DNA of 64,000 nucleotides from Rhynchospora pubera (GCA_028095005.1 CM051459.1:20384699-20448698); one strand, 5' to 3'; counted from the stretch's first letter, positions 35,763-47,101 are shown. The notes: generated by a model not told the origin, from the letters alone. Numbers and translations are program-made.

Positions 35763-35796
35763 AAACGGACCGTCTGAGGAGTCAGACGGGTCGTCT
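35763..35796. repeat. Double-palindrome repeat, 5' LTR copy 3
   Basis: Identical to the copy at 24574-24607. It is upstream of the TATA box on the coding strand, so in U3. Confidence 0.85.
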
Positions 35797-36038
35797 GACG
35801 GCAGTCTGGGCTGGGCTGAAATGCTGACTGGGCCTATCTCGAATTATTCCATCTAAAGTCGCCATAAATCATCAGAAACAACAAAAATCATCGCGGAGAA
35901 CCTGTAAACATACGGAGCAATAGCAGTACCTAGCTTCTTCCTAAAATCAACGATTTATCATCAAAATATGCAATATTAAACCAAATAATAGTCCTAATTA
36001 GAGTTGAAATGTATGCATGAAATCCGCCGATCAATATT

Positions 36039-36727
36039 CTTAAATTTTAACATGTATATTTTTCTTGAATAATCTTTTCTTGCAAGTCTTTCAATTCGTT
36101 AGTGATATGCCGTTTTTTCTGCTAATTATTTTAGAAATTTTTTGAGGTCATTCACGCTTACAAAGTTTGTCTTACTGACATCAAGATCTTACACGTCTTT
36201 TTTCTATATCTAACGCCTGACCTCCATACAGAATTGAATTAAAAAGGAAAGAATATATGCTAACGCCTAGCAAAGGTCCTGATTGTCAGCCTCAGCCAAG
36301 ATGCAATTCTGCAGTGCGGTTTACACGCCAAGTGTTTCAACGAATTTAAACAAATTGTATGAATCTCGGCGTAACATCCTAATGCAACTATATATATATA
36401 CAACCAAGTGACAGAAGATCTGGATCACGCCTAAAGAATGATTGTTTTACCACTTGTTCTGCTGGAAATGGAAGGATCTTTAATTTTTGTTTCCGCTGAA
36501 ATTAAGATGCCAATTATGGTAACTTTTAAAAATGGGTCCGTTGTAGGATGAGGAGACAAAATAAGCGCATTGGAGAACGCTGTTATTCTGGAAAGAATTC
36601 AAAATTTAATTAAGCAATAATCACGCCACATAATCTGCCATGCACGCATGTTTTTGTGCACATTGCACCTTTCTGTTAACTGATCTCCTAATCACTTTAC
36701 CATTCCAAAAAACAGAGAATGAGAGAG
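36039..36727. other. Upstream region of the BRX-like gene
   Basis: About 0.7 kb separates the retrotransposon from the BRX-like start codon. It contains a (TA)n stretch at about 36389-36401 that could serve as a TATA element, and no coding sequence. Confidence 0.4.
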
Positions 36728-38615
36728 ATGTTTGTAACATGCATACCGTGCCTCAGAAAAAGAGGGTTCATCAAGGAACTTACAAATCATGTAAAAGCAA
36801 TAGAAGAATTTTTACATTATATCACAGTTTTTCTTCCCATTTTGTTTGCTAATTTTGGAACCATGGCTGTTCTGGTCTTGTAGATAAAAGGTTTGTCCTT
36901 GAAGGTCTCAGGAGTGAAAGAGCAAAGCAATCCAATCTACCAATCAAATCAGAAAAAAATTGATTTAAATGGATTGCTACAAGAAGAAGTAACTAAATGT
37001 AAAGAACAGGTGCACATAGTTACAATTGAAGAAGTGAAAGATACAGAAACAGTAGAACGACAAGATGATGATGAAGAAGAAGTGAATGAATGGAATTCAG
37101 AGCCGGAGCCAGGGGTTTTCATCACATTAGTGCAGCTTCCTCATGGAGGCAACCTTCTCAAGAAAATTTCGTTCAGGTGTATTTTTACTTATAGATTAAA
37201 TAAGAAAAGAGTTACTCGTTAGGGGTGTGGAGCATCTGTATGGTAATTTATCAATACAGACCATCTAAGAGAAAAAAAACTTTTCAATAACAAATCTATT
37301 TTTTGATGGAAATAAAACAAATAAATATGTTTTTGTTTGCATTTTGTGTCGGGCATTATTATACTTTTATAGTGCACACTGGTAGATTTGATTAGATCAT
37401 AAGGAGAAATGTTTTAATTATCATCTATGGTCACATGCTTGTTTTCCCCTTTTTTCTTGTGAATATTATTCTTTTAGAACTTAGGACTTTGATGGCCAAT
37501 GTAATCCTTTTTATTTGTACTAATATTGTACATATTGTTATATCTAATGCAGTAAGGAGCTTTTTGATGCATGGCAAGCAGAGATTTGGTGGAGAACGAA
37601 CTTTGAGAAAATTGTAGGCCTTTATAGTATTTCAGAAATCTCATCTGCTCAAACCCCAAGCCCTTCTGACCAAGAGGTTAGGCAATGCTGTCAATCAATT
37701 TCAGAAAAGTTCTACTAGTATCATCACCAATGAGGACTACCTCATGTTCTGCATAATAATTTCGGTAATTAGTAATTACTAATTAGTATGGATCATGACA
37801 GAAAAAAGGGAAAAAAAAAGAAACGAGATAAGAGAGTAATATTTTTTTGTGGAACCAATATTATACAATAGTACTAATAATAATGCAAATTGATTGTCAA
37901 TTTGTCATGGCAATAATATTGGGAATGTTAATTTATTTGTTCTTCATTTCCTAATTCTTCCAGAACCAATATGGCGCTGAAGAATCAGCTGAGAGTTCAG
38001 GACAAGGCAACAGTTGCTACCAGTGGTCAGGTTCAAGAGATGATGAATCAGAGGAAATCAGTGAAAAAGAAATTGACAAAGAGGAAACTGCTGCTGAATG
38101 GGAAGTGAAGGACGAACCTGGTGTGTACGTCACTCTTCGTTCATTGCCAGACGGGTCCCGGGAGTTAGTCTGTGTCAAACTAATGTATGGTTTACTAATT
38201 TTACCATAGTGATCAAGATGACATTGGAACTTAAACCTGAATAATAATTGCATACATATAGGTTGTTCAATGGTTGTTTGAATAGGATTCAATGTTTTAT
38301 TCCTTAACTACTTATAATTCCTGATTACAGAACCTCATTGAATCCTAAGGAATTGAAAACATAATGGCAGTGCCCAACTGATATGGTACTAAGGCATTTT
38401 GGTTTCCAGACTTAGAACAAACTGTCTGCTTTACAAGAAAGAAAACAGAGATAGTAACATCATTATATCAATTAGCTCCTTTAATCCATTTTTTGTGTTA
38501 ATGTAAATTATTTCTTAATAAAATCTAACTGTGCAGGGGTGAGAAATTTGGTCAGGTGAAGTCAATAGTATGGTGGGAGGAAAACAAGGAAAGACTGGAG
38601 AAGCTCTATTCATGA
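36728..38615 (+). CDS. BRXL: BREVIS RADIX-like protein, complete 5-exon gene, 259 aa
   Basis: Exons: 36728-36790, 36884-37176, 37553-37676, 37964-38184, 38537-38615. They total 780 nt with consistent phases and GT-AG introns. BRX proteins are plant-specific regulators of root/protophloem growth and polar auxin signalling at the plasma membrane and nucleus. The short first exon starts MFVTCIPC, matching the conserved MLTCI-type N-terminus whose Cys is palmitoylated in the family. It is followed by IKGLSLKVSG, the second conserved N-terminal block. Two BRX domains follow: residues 90-143 (EWNSEPEPGVFITL, AWQAEIWWRTNFEKI) and 205-259 (EWEVKDEPGVYVTL, SIVWWEENKERLEKLY), the second ending the protein. 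The linkers are very acidic. The protein is shorter than Arabidopsis BRX (344 aa) because the linkers are short. The start codon is supported by the conserved N-terminal wording rather than by an upstream stop. Confidence 0.9.
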
Positions 38616-39209
38616 AATGTTATTATATAATCATGTTTTTTTTTTCCAATTTCTATCGCACAAGGAGTAGTTGCAGCCAGTTGGCTTATTTTGTTCTAGT
38701 TATGTCTAGTTGTCTACTGTGACAAATGACAAGTATAGTTTTTAAAGAATCCCGTATTGTGACAAAAATTGAACAGGTATACCAGTACCAAAGATTGAAA
38801 ACCTGGGTACCTATCAAAAAACTTGCCACAGCAACTCGTGCTAGCAACAGTAATGGGATAGGCACAGTATCATGCTTACATTTTAATAGCCATCCAATTA
38901 TATTTGAATTGAAAACCATAGGATTCCTTCAGTACCATTTGCAAATTATACTTAGGTTCATTATGCTTGAGAAGTTAAATATACTGACAAGTGACAACTT
39001 AGAAGAATCAGAAGAAAAATGGAATTCCAAATCACATTGTACAAATGACACCAATTTTAACGTTTCTTTTTGAAATTACAAAATAAAAATAGAACAAGAA
39101 ATTACATTTTTTTCATCAAATATTAGTATAATACATAAAAAATCTTATAATCAAATTCGGTTGTTCAACGGAACGTGTATATCTATCGACGGGTGCAAGG
39201 CATAAAATA
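38616..39209. other. Convergent intergenic region between BRX-like gene and CHS pseudogene
   Basis: AT-rich, with no exon-like segment; the BRX-like 3' UTR must lie in its left part. Confidence 0.4.
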
Positions 39210-40703
39210 TTAGACCGTGATGGCCACACTATGTAATACCACAGTCTCAACTGTGAGACCTGGCCCGAAACCAAAAAGCACTCCCCAGTCGAGCCCATCT
39301 CCAGTGGTTGCCTTGCCTTCCTCTGCAGAACGATTCCTCATCTCATCCAAAATGAATAGAACAAATGCACTAGACAAGTTTCCGTACTCGCTCAAAATGT
39401 GCCAAGTGGCACGCATCTTTTCTTTCTGTAGTTCAAGCTTGGCCTCCACCTGGTCAAGGATTGCTGGGCCGCCTGGGTGTGCAATCCAAAAGATGGAATT
39501 CCAATCGTTGATACCTGTCAAATAAATATATAGCATTCAGAATATTTCTTTTGGAGGTAGTAGACCAAGAACAAGATATCAGAGTATTAAATTGTACATC
39601 AAAGGATTATAATAAAATTTTCAACATTTAATTAGGTGTTACTGTTTAATTTTAGCTTTCTAATGATTTGTTACATACCAATAGGAGTAAAGGCATTGAC
39701 AAGACTCTTCTCAATGTTCTTGGATCAGATGAGCCCTGGCACACCCTTCAGGAGGTGGAAGGTGAGACCTACTTCACGAAGGTGGCCGTTTATTTACTGC
39801 TCCCTCTGAGTCAGGCAGGATTGTTTGTGAAGTCGAAACTAGCTGGAACCAAGGCCTCTCAATTGCTAGGTCGGGGTCGGCTCCAACTATGAGAGCCGCA
39901 GCTCCATCCCCCAAAAGTGCCTGCCCAATCATGGAGTCAATGTGCGACTCTGATGGACCATGGAAACTAAGAGCTGTGATCTTTGAGCAAATTACCAACA
40001 CTCTGGCTCTGCTGTTGTTCTCAGCAAGGTCCTTGGCCATGCAGAGGACAGTGCCTCCAGCAAAGCAGCCCTGCTGGTACATCATGAAACGGTTTATTGA
40101 TGGACAGAGAGACTAAGGAGTCTGGTGACTTGATAATCGGCACCGGGCGTGTCCACGCGCACTAGTGGTGCAGAAGATCACATGTGTGATCTTTGATTTT
40201 GGTTGGCCCCATTAATTCCTTGATGGCCTTGACTGCTGCTTCGTTACCGAGCTTTGGAACCTCCCTGACAACAATGTCTTGACGTGCATCAAGAGAAGGC
40301 GCCATGTAAGCACAGATGTTTGGATTTTCATCCAAAATCTACTCTGTCAAGTGCATGTACCTCTTTTTGATCATCGACTTGTCGCCTGAATATCGTTGAA
40401 CATAAAAAACATTATTAGAAAATCAGTGAAGTAATATTAGTGTTCGTCATATCAAGGAAAGCAAAGATACTATGTCACAATAAAGCTTGCACTACTGTGC
40501 TATAATGAAATGCTTACAAATGCGCTTGAACTTCTCTTTCAGCTCGGTCATATGCTCGCTTTTGATGACATGAAAGTAGTAGTCAGGATAGTCAGCCTGG
40601 TACACGCAATTGGAAGGTGTGGCTGTACCGATGGCCAATATGGTGGCTGGGCCCTGAGCACGCTGACACGCTGTGCCTGTCTGATTTCATCAACCTTGGC
40701 CAT
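39210..40703 (-). pseudogene. Chalcone synthase pseudogene, unprocessed, full length
   Basis: The remains of three exons (40703-40518, 40385-39679, 39514-39210) align with the intact gene at 53657, and both intron positions and splice sites are preserved, so it arose by DNA duplication. Lesions seen: an 8-bp tandem duplication (cagcgtgt) in exon 1 shifting the frame; GAG to TAG in exon 2 in the TEEI region; a 4-bp insertion in the EWGQP region; a 1-bp insertion in the TTSGVDMPG region; a 4-bp insertion before the GHLREVG region; and an in-frame TGA after PGLI. Exon 3 is still open and contains WIAHPGG and GFGPG. The catalytic Cys motif QQGCFAGG and the GDGAAAL region survive as isolated open stretches. 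With at least six independent breaks it cannot make an active enzyme. Confidence 0.93.
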
Positions 40704-41883
40704 GACTAACTTGCTCTTGACATTATAGTGAATAAGGTAAGGAGTACAATTTGGTTCTCAATTACCTTCGTAACTGAAGGCTAGATGCTTTCGAGAGCTG
40801 TTAAAGCAAAGTGAAGAGCGGATTGCATTGTAGAGTGTGAGGGTAAGGGAATGTAGCACAATAAGGGAAGTGGCATGGGCTAGGTTAGAGTTGGCTTTGT
40901 TGAATGTTGAGTCAATGATTCAATAATTTATATGCTGATGGATTGGTAAACTGGTCAACGGTAGTAAATATTCAATTTCAGTGATACCGAAGGCAATGCC
41001 AAATTGGCAATCGAGAGATGCTTTTGCTTCTTTAAAAAAAATAATATTAATAAATAAGAAAATCCAAATAAAAAAGATAAGAAAGAAAGAAATATCAATT
41101 AATGGCATAATTAATGCACTTAATTTCAAAACGTATAATTTATATGGATCTTTTAAAAATTTCAATATGAACGAGACTTGACCTTTTGACAGAAGGAAAT
41201 TAGTTTACTAACAATTTACTATCTCAATCGAAAGATAACAGCGATCAACCAAAAAAGAAAAAAAGATAGAAAACAAGATCATTTGTCGTGAGATTTGGAT
41301 TTTCCTAATTTCCATTTGGACCCGGACATTAGTAGACCTACTCCTTTTCGCACTTTGACTCGGATAATAGGAGTCAATAAGCTCCCTTGTCGATTTCGTT
41401 AATCAAAAGATGACGGTACCCAATCTTCTAAATTTGGCTAACTTGATCATTCATGAAGCATGTGCTATCCAAATGTAATTACACGTGGTCAAAACGCTAG
41501 TGCTTGTTGGGTAATTTCGTTGAAAGGATAACAAAAAAAAATCAATAAGTCGTAGAAACAAATAATATATGCACGGTGTATGAACGAATAATATTTTCTA
41601 GGCCAGTGGAATTGTTAATTTTTTATCCGGTAGAAAGTTAATTCAATAAAGAAATTTTATAACACCAGTAGTGATTTTTACTTTAAATACATAGAAATAT
41701 AGCACTATTAATACAGATATTGAATTTACAAAAATAATAGTTCGTAATTAAAATTAATTTCACACTGTAGCACACAGAATTAAGATTAGAATCACCAAAC
41801 ACCACTGAAAGTAAAGGGAAAATAAATAAATAAATAAAAGCTTTAGTACTTACGACTGGCTTATTATTTTTTTTTTTTTAGAA
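40704..41883. other. Intergenic region upstream of the CHS pseudogene
   Basis: The former promoter lies here. I see no G-box/ACCTACC/TATA cluster like that of the intact gene. No other gene or bounded repeat is supported. Confidence 0.35.
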
Positions 41884-41902
41884 TAAGGAAATATAAATAA
41901 AT

Positions 41903-42097
41903 GCATGTGGTCTAGTACGTAGCTCAGGTGGTAAGAGCACTTGGCTCTCTTCTAAGAGATCCAGGGTTCAAGCCCGCATGCTTGCGATAGGCTTGGCAAG
42001 CCAGCGTAAAAACTCAGCCATATATACAAGAAATGACCAGGGTCGGGGTGTCATTTCTAGCCTACCCCAACTTGTTTGGGATAAAAGGCTTAGACTT
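41903..42097 (+). mobile_element. Au-like tRNA-derived SINE, copy 2, with 19-bp target duplication
   Basis: The body has an A-box-like gtagctcaggtggta and a B-box ggttcaagccc, then the Au-type 3' part ending ttgtttgggataaaagg and cttagact. It is flanked by a perfect 19-bp direct repeat (41884-41902 and 42098-42116, taaggaaatataaataaat), the hallmark of LINE-mediated retroposition. This is the best preserved of the three copies here. Confidence 0.93.
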
Positions 42098-42141
42098 TAA
42101 GGAAATATAAATAAATAATAACTAAAATATTGATTTTTTAG

Positions 42142-42566
42142 AGAAGGTCCGTTGGCACAAGTTTTTCATACCACAAATTAATATTAGAACTTCTCTATTT
42201 TATTAATTTTAAATTTAAATTTCAAATATAAACCGTTGATCTTCTCCAAATTAACAAGCGATGTATTTTTCATACATTTTTTAGTTTGGAGTTTATTCGA
42301 TACACGGTCAAGAAGTCAAAAAATAAATGAATCTTGTTAACAATGACATATTGATTCTAACACATTCATCTTATTTTGACCTCTTAATCGAATATCAAAA
42401 GAACTTAAAAAAAATTAAAATTTATGGAGGTATCTCACACATCATATTGAAGAAGATCAATAATTTGGATTCTAAATTTGAATTTTAAAATTTGAAATAT
42501 CAACATAATAAACGATAAGATGCGGTATTTGTGGCACTAAAAACTAGTGGCAGTAGAATCCTGGTC
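42142..42566. mobile_element. Fold-back element E
   Basis: The arms (ttggcacaagttttt, aaatttcaaatataaaccgt on the left; atttgaattttaaaatttg, gtggcactaaaaac on the right) are diverged inverted repeats and match the arms of the fold-backs at 22741-23131 and 59969-60403. No coding capacity. Confidence 0.55.
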
Positions 42567-44087
42567 TCTCCTTTTTTTTTTTTTTTTTTTGAATACATGC
42601 TATCAAAAATAATGAGTAAATGCATTCAAATCTAAGTACGTGCGCTCCAGGTATTTTTTTTATTTTTTAGATGATTAGATGCATGCATCACAACTGTTTG
42701 AATGAAATGTTGAAAGAACATAATGCAATTAGAAGTTCAGCCTAATGCCTAAACGCATATATTAAAGCAGCAGTCTAGACGCATTTAGATCCCTTTGTCC
42801 ATCTTACTTAGAAAATTTTACAACAGTAGTACTACTGTCAAAATTACGAATATAAAAATACAAGGAATTTATTAGTACGTGATAGATAAATAAAAAAAAT
42901 TCATTTGTAGAACCATCACGGAACAGCTTTTCTGTCGCTCGATATGAAAATACTGCAATGTATCACTCCGTTGTTATTGATATTTTACACATTTTGACAT
43001 TAAAAAATGATTTCAATTAATTATTTTCAAGGGTGTGGATGCTCTAATTTTTTGCAGTACAGATTGCAGAATATGCTTGCTGCCGTTGATTGAATTAGTA
43101 CAAACGGAAAACTCGAAATCAATCATAAATATGTTCTATAATAGAAATATCTGTTCAACAAATTATGCATTTTATTATTATAATTATTATTCTCTTGCAG
43201 TCTTGTAGCTAATATTATGCTGGTCCCCCCCCCCCCTTTCGAGGTAGGTGACCGTGCGTTTCCGTGAAAAAAAAAAACCAAAGATAGATTAAGGGCAGGG
43301 GAAAAACAAACAATTTAATATCATTTCATGATGGGATCATTAATTAATTGTCAATGGTGACACGGCGTTATATTATTTTTAGACAATTGTCACAAAAGTA
43401 CTTTATTATATTAAATTATAAATTATATTTCAAAATCACTATGGATTTTTCACATCTTTCGCTGGTTGAATAGTCCATTAATTGGTACGATGCTTTTTGT
43501 CCAAATTCAGAAAACTGAGCATTACGAAACTCAAGGATAAGGCTGAATCAAATAAAAACACATTTCTTAGTTAGTTTAAACATGCATGTCCAAATTAAGA
43601 GCATCTTTCTGTTTATATTTTACATGATAATGAGTTGCATCTTTTACTAAGAGATGTCTCTTTCAATAATTTGTCTGCACACCTACTACCTAGTTTTCTA
43701 AATCCAATAATTTGTCCGCACCCAATAATAGAATGTCCAACATAATCATGACCTATTGTTACAATGCGGGGTAGTTGAAAAAATAGTTCATACGTCAGAA
43801 ATTATAAGAGAAAAGGCTTCTGAAACGTCAGCAATTTGAAGAGCAATTAGTCCTCAAAAAGATTCAATTAGTAGTTTGGGAAATGGACGCGTTATCATTT
43901 TTAATTTTTTCCTATTTGTAATTGTGTGTGGTGCGGAATTTGCCAAATAGAACTTTATGATAGCTTATTGTCTCTACGAATTAAGTTACTGTTTCTTACA
44001 CCTGTCACTTTGCTCATGCATGCTGACACAAACACAAATTAAAAACACTTACAGGTTTCCTATTACCATCAGAAGTTTCTCCAGGTG
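42567..44087. other. Intergenic, no supported gene
   Basis: AT-rich DNA with a poly(T) run at the left edge and a C9-10 run near 43226. I find no exon-like segment and no element with paired ends. Confidence 0.35.
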
Positions 44088-44095
44088 CTGTATTG

Positions 44096-44453
44096 CCGGG
44101 GCGGATCCAAAAAAAATTTTAATTAGGCACAATTATAATATAATAAAATTTAAAATTAAATAAATAATAAATTTAATAATTAAAATCATTTTAAACATAT
44201 ATAATTGAAATATTATAAAATACATCATCTTTTTAATAAATTTAATTAATTTTTCATGACCTTTATTTCTCTATCAATCACCAAAAAACACAAATAAAAG
44301 ATTAAAATAACACATTATTTTTAGACATGTTTAATATTTTCTAAATTTTAGCTTAAGCACCGTGATTTTTCAAGTCCAGACACCTATCAAATTTTACTAT
44401 CCGGATCCTTAATTTTTCATGCCTGGGATCATTTGTATTTGGATCCGTCACTG
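44096..44453. mobile_element. hAT-like MITE, 358 bp, exact 8-bp target duplication
   Basis: The ends ccggggcggatcc and ggatccgtcactg are inverted repeats with mismatches. The flanking 8-bp direct repeat is ctgtattg (44088-44095 and 44454-44461). The interior is AT-rich and non-coding. Confidence 0.8.
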
Positions 44454-44709
44454 CTGTATTGTCCTGGTTCATTTGCTTTCCCTTTATTCATGGCACTATG
44501 GTTAGATCAACTGGAACAAATTATGATAGAGTGTTCTCGGGGAAGCAGCGACATGATCATTTTCTGGTACGCTTTGGGTTACAGGAGGCGGCATGTATGC
44601 TTTAACAAGGCATCTAGAACTGTTGACATTTGTAGTTTTTTTTCCTTTTTCATTTTCTTTTTAGGAAATTGGCATTTGCAGTTGAGAAAAGGATAGGCAG
44701 TATCATAGT

Positions 44710-45252
44710 CAGGGGCGGAGCTAGAATTTACGGACGGAGTAGGCCGAGGTTTGAAGGTGAGAAGTAATGCCGCAGTGTCACCGGCCGCTGGTCGCCGGAG
44801 AAGACGAATAGGCACCGCCTCGTCGACCGTTGGCAGCTGGTCGTCGCCTTGTGCAGCTGCACACAGTCGCTACTCGCTAGCGCTAGTTAGTTACATAGGG
44901 GCCGTTTGAATCAAGTAGGAATTTGAGAAATTTACTATTTGTAGGCATAAATTTATTATAAATAATCTAAACTCTTTACAAAATTACGCACTTCCCAATA
45001 CTTTATGCCTAAGCGATTCAAACAGTCCCATAGTTATAATGTTGTATCGGTGAAGATTTGAAAATGATCGATATGGATCCACAGAAGAAAGAGAGAAGTT
45101 AAAACTAATGGGCTGAAGTTAGAATCTGGTCATAGAGTAGGCCCATTTATTAAATATCATTAGTTTACATTAATTTTTTTCTTTTTGTAATTAAAATTTC
45201 TAAATCACAACATAGGCCAGGCCTATGCTGGCCCCCACTGTCTCCGCCCCTG
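44710..45252. mobile_element. hAT-like element, 543 bp, exact 8-bp target duplication
   Basis: The ends caggggcggag and ctccgcccctg are perfect inverted repeats. The target duplication atcatagt is at 44702-44709 and 45253-45260. The left subterminal part is GC-rich (44740-44880), perhaps captured host sequence. A smaller MITE (44898-45029) is nested inside. Confidence 0.88.
44898..45029. mobile_element. MITE with GTTTGAAT-type ends nested in a hAT-like element
   Basis: The ends ggggccgtttgaatc and gattcaaacagtccc are inverted repeats. Inside is the acgcacttcccaata block shared with the copies at 13626 and 15258. Flanking ata/ata suggests a 3-bp (or cata, 4-bp) duplication. Confidence 0.6.
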
Positions 45253-45527
45253 ATCATAGTCTTCTAAGTTTCTAACTAGGATAGTTTAATTAAGCTTTGT
45301 TAATTTTCTTCTTTTCATTGTTTTATTCGGTGGCTGCTATCAAGTCTTCTGACTAGGATAGTTTCCGGTTTTTCCAGGGATGGCTCTCATAATTTTTGTT
45401 GTTTTTAGAAACTTGTGGATTTTGGATATGTGAATAATAGGATGGGAAGAGGCGGCATCTGATCAAACATTCTATGCAGTAACAAATAGATAAGTGGTTC
45501 ATTACGAAATGGTCAGCTTAAAGTATG

Positions 45528-45792
45528 TGTTGAGAATACGAAAGAAAGGACAGCTGGGTTCAGAATAATCCTCATCATATATATAGGCCAGCTAGGAATA
45601 TGCATCCAGCAAAATAAAAAAGATTAAGGGTTACAAATTTTCCATGTATAGCAATTAGAACGTTAGAATTTCCTAACGAGTAGGAATTTAGCCGTTAGAA
45701 TTTTCTGCCTATATAAATAGGCATGTATACTCTCTGTAATAGATCAGAAAAAACTTATACAAAAACTTTCATCATCTCAAGAAAACCTGACA
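45528..45792 (+). repeat. Possible short LTR remnant (Copia type)
   Basis: It begins TGTTGAGAATACG and ends ACCTGACA, contains a TATA-like gcctatataaatagg near 45708-45722, and is followed by gtatcaaaacc, which resembles the tRNA-Met primer site tggtatcagagc with mismatches. I find no convincing partner LTR or target duplication, so this is tentative. Confidence 0.35.
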
Positions 45793-47093
45793 GTATCAAA
45801 ACCATCCAAGTATCCAATGTAATATTATCGATGCAAATTACATTATAAAGGTGTTTCCCAGATAGTGTCGTAATTAGATTAATAATTAATGCAATCAATT
45901 AAGCTAATTAAGAAAGGCTAATCGGTGCAATGTGAATCATTAAATATGGTTTGACTTTCATTTAAATAAAGGACCAATTGAATGATTGGTGCACGGTTTG
46001 TTAAGTGAAAGGATCATGGAACATGTATGACACATGTAGCCGAACAATTGGTGTACCGTTTAATGGATTGAGCAATATTTTCCGAGAATATCGTTTCTAA
46101 ACGATTGATTTTTCGTTTAGACGTTTCGCGGTTTCTTTGAGTTGGCAAAATTAATTAAACAGATAGTTTAATTAATTCGACCAAGATGCAAGAATTTATT
46201 TGCACCTTTTGAATTATGATCTCAGCATTAATTGTAAACTCTTGAATTTGTATATATCAAGTGATTCAATTCTTTTATATACTCTATTATTATGATGAAG
46301 AATGATTGGAGTATTTGTTATTTTCCTTGTCTAAAAAATTAAAGACATCATTTGAGAGGAATAGAGAGAGGAGAAGGGAGACGAGGTCAGGACTAATATT
46401 TCGGAATTCACTATCAAGACAAGAGAAGTAGTTCGGTTATGTAATGTTTTTCTCGGTATTATTCTATGCAAGAATTTTATTCCGTCATTCACAAGTGAAA
46501 GCATGGCTGGAGATAATCAATTAATCTTGATTTATTCTGCATTCAAAGTCGTTAAATTGTTAACATCCAAGTGAATACTAAATAGTTAGTTAGGTTTGAA
46601 TAAAGATTTGCAGTTATTACTCTTTAATGATTATAATAGTGGTAGCTGTTGAGAACACTTAACTTCTTTAATTTTTTTAAGATAGAGTACATGATAGTGG
46701 CGATGCCACACCGACAGAAATTTTAATTAAAAAAAAAAGAAAGTATACACGATTTAATTTAAAAATAGAAAAAAGGATTCTTGTCTTCGAAAATTGTTGT
46801 ATTCCTAACTTTTCATATATTCCACAATGTGGCTGCGCCGTGTTGTTTCTGCAGTTTGCCAGATGTACTCTTAACTTATGGTCACATTTCTTCGGGCACA
46901 TTTTGTAGATTATTTTTAGAAAAGGCTAGATAGTGACTATATATCCAGAAAGAGTTTGTAGGTAGTCAGTAAATTTTTAAATCGATACAATTAATAAGTC
47001 AGTGGCAACTGGACAGATATAAGGAGTACCGTACGTTAAAACAGTATATATCGAAAAGTAATTCCAATTTCCATCTTTGATTACTAACATCGC
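45793..47093. other. Intergenic, possible retroelement leader remnant
   Basis: AT-rich DNA following the candidate LTR. A tgttgagaac word near 46648 echoes the LTR start, but no polymerase motif or open frame is visible. Confidence 0.3.
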
Positions 47094-47101
47094 CTTGGAA
47101 C

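Larger units (their letters stand above)
23383..36033 (-). mobile_element. Complete Athila-like Ty3/gypsy LTR retrotransposon, 12.65 kb
   Basis: Two 1462-bp LTRs beginning TGATCAGG and ending GCCGATCA on the plus strand flank an internal region with coding sequence on the minus strand. A 5-bp target duplication, atatt, is present at 23378-23382 and 36034-36038. Reading the LTRs side by side I count three substitutions, about 99.8% identity. Order on the coding strand: 5' LTR, tRNA-Asp primer site, gag-pol (single intact frame), spacer, second ORF of Athila ORF type, spacer, purine-rich tract, 3' LTR. Both ORFs are uninterrupted, so this copy may be autonomous and recently active. It carries sixteen copies of a double-palindrome repeat listed separately. 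Confidence 0.96.
34572..36033 (-). repeat. 5' LTR of the Athila-like element
   Basis: The right LTR on the plus strand and the 5' LTR for the coding strand; same length as its partner, with three differences. It carries the element promoter and three double-palindrome repeats, one upstream of the TATA box and two downstream in the transcribed part. Confidence 0.96.

Noticed and set aside
38149..38163. A further half-copy of the retrotransposon palindrome (cagacgggtc) in the BRX-like gene
   Set aside because: Only one partial half-unit is present and it encodes the conserved PDGS turn of the BRX domain, so the match is chance.
39210..40085. Open frames of about 100 codons with good CHS similarity on the minus strand
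   Set aside because: They are surviving pieces of one pseudogene. At least six frame breaks or stops separate them, so they are not independent genes.
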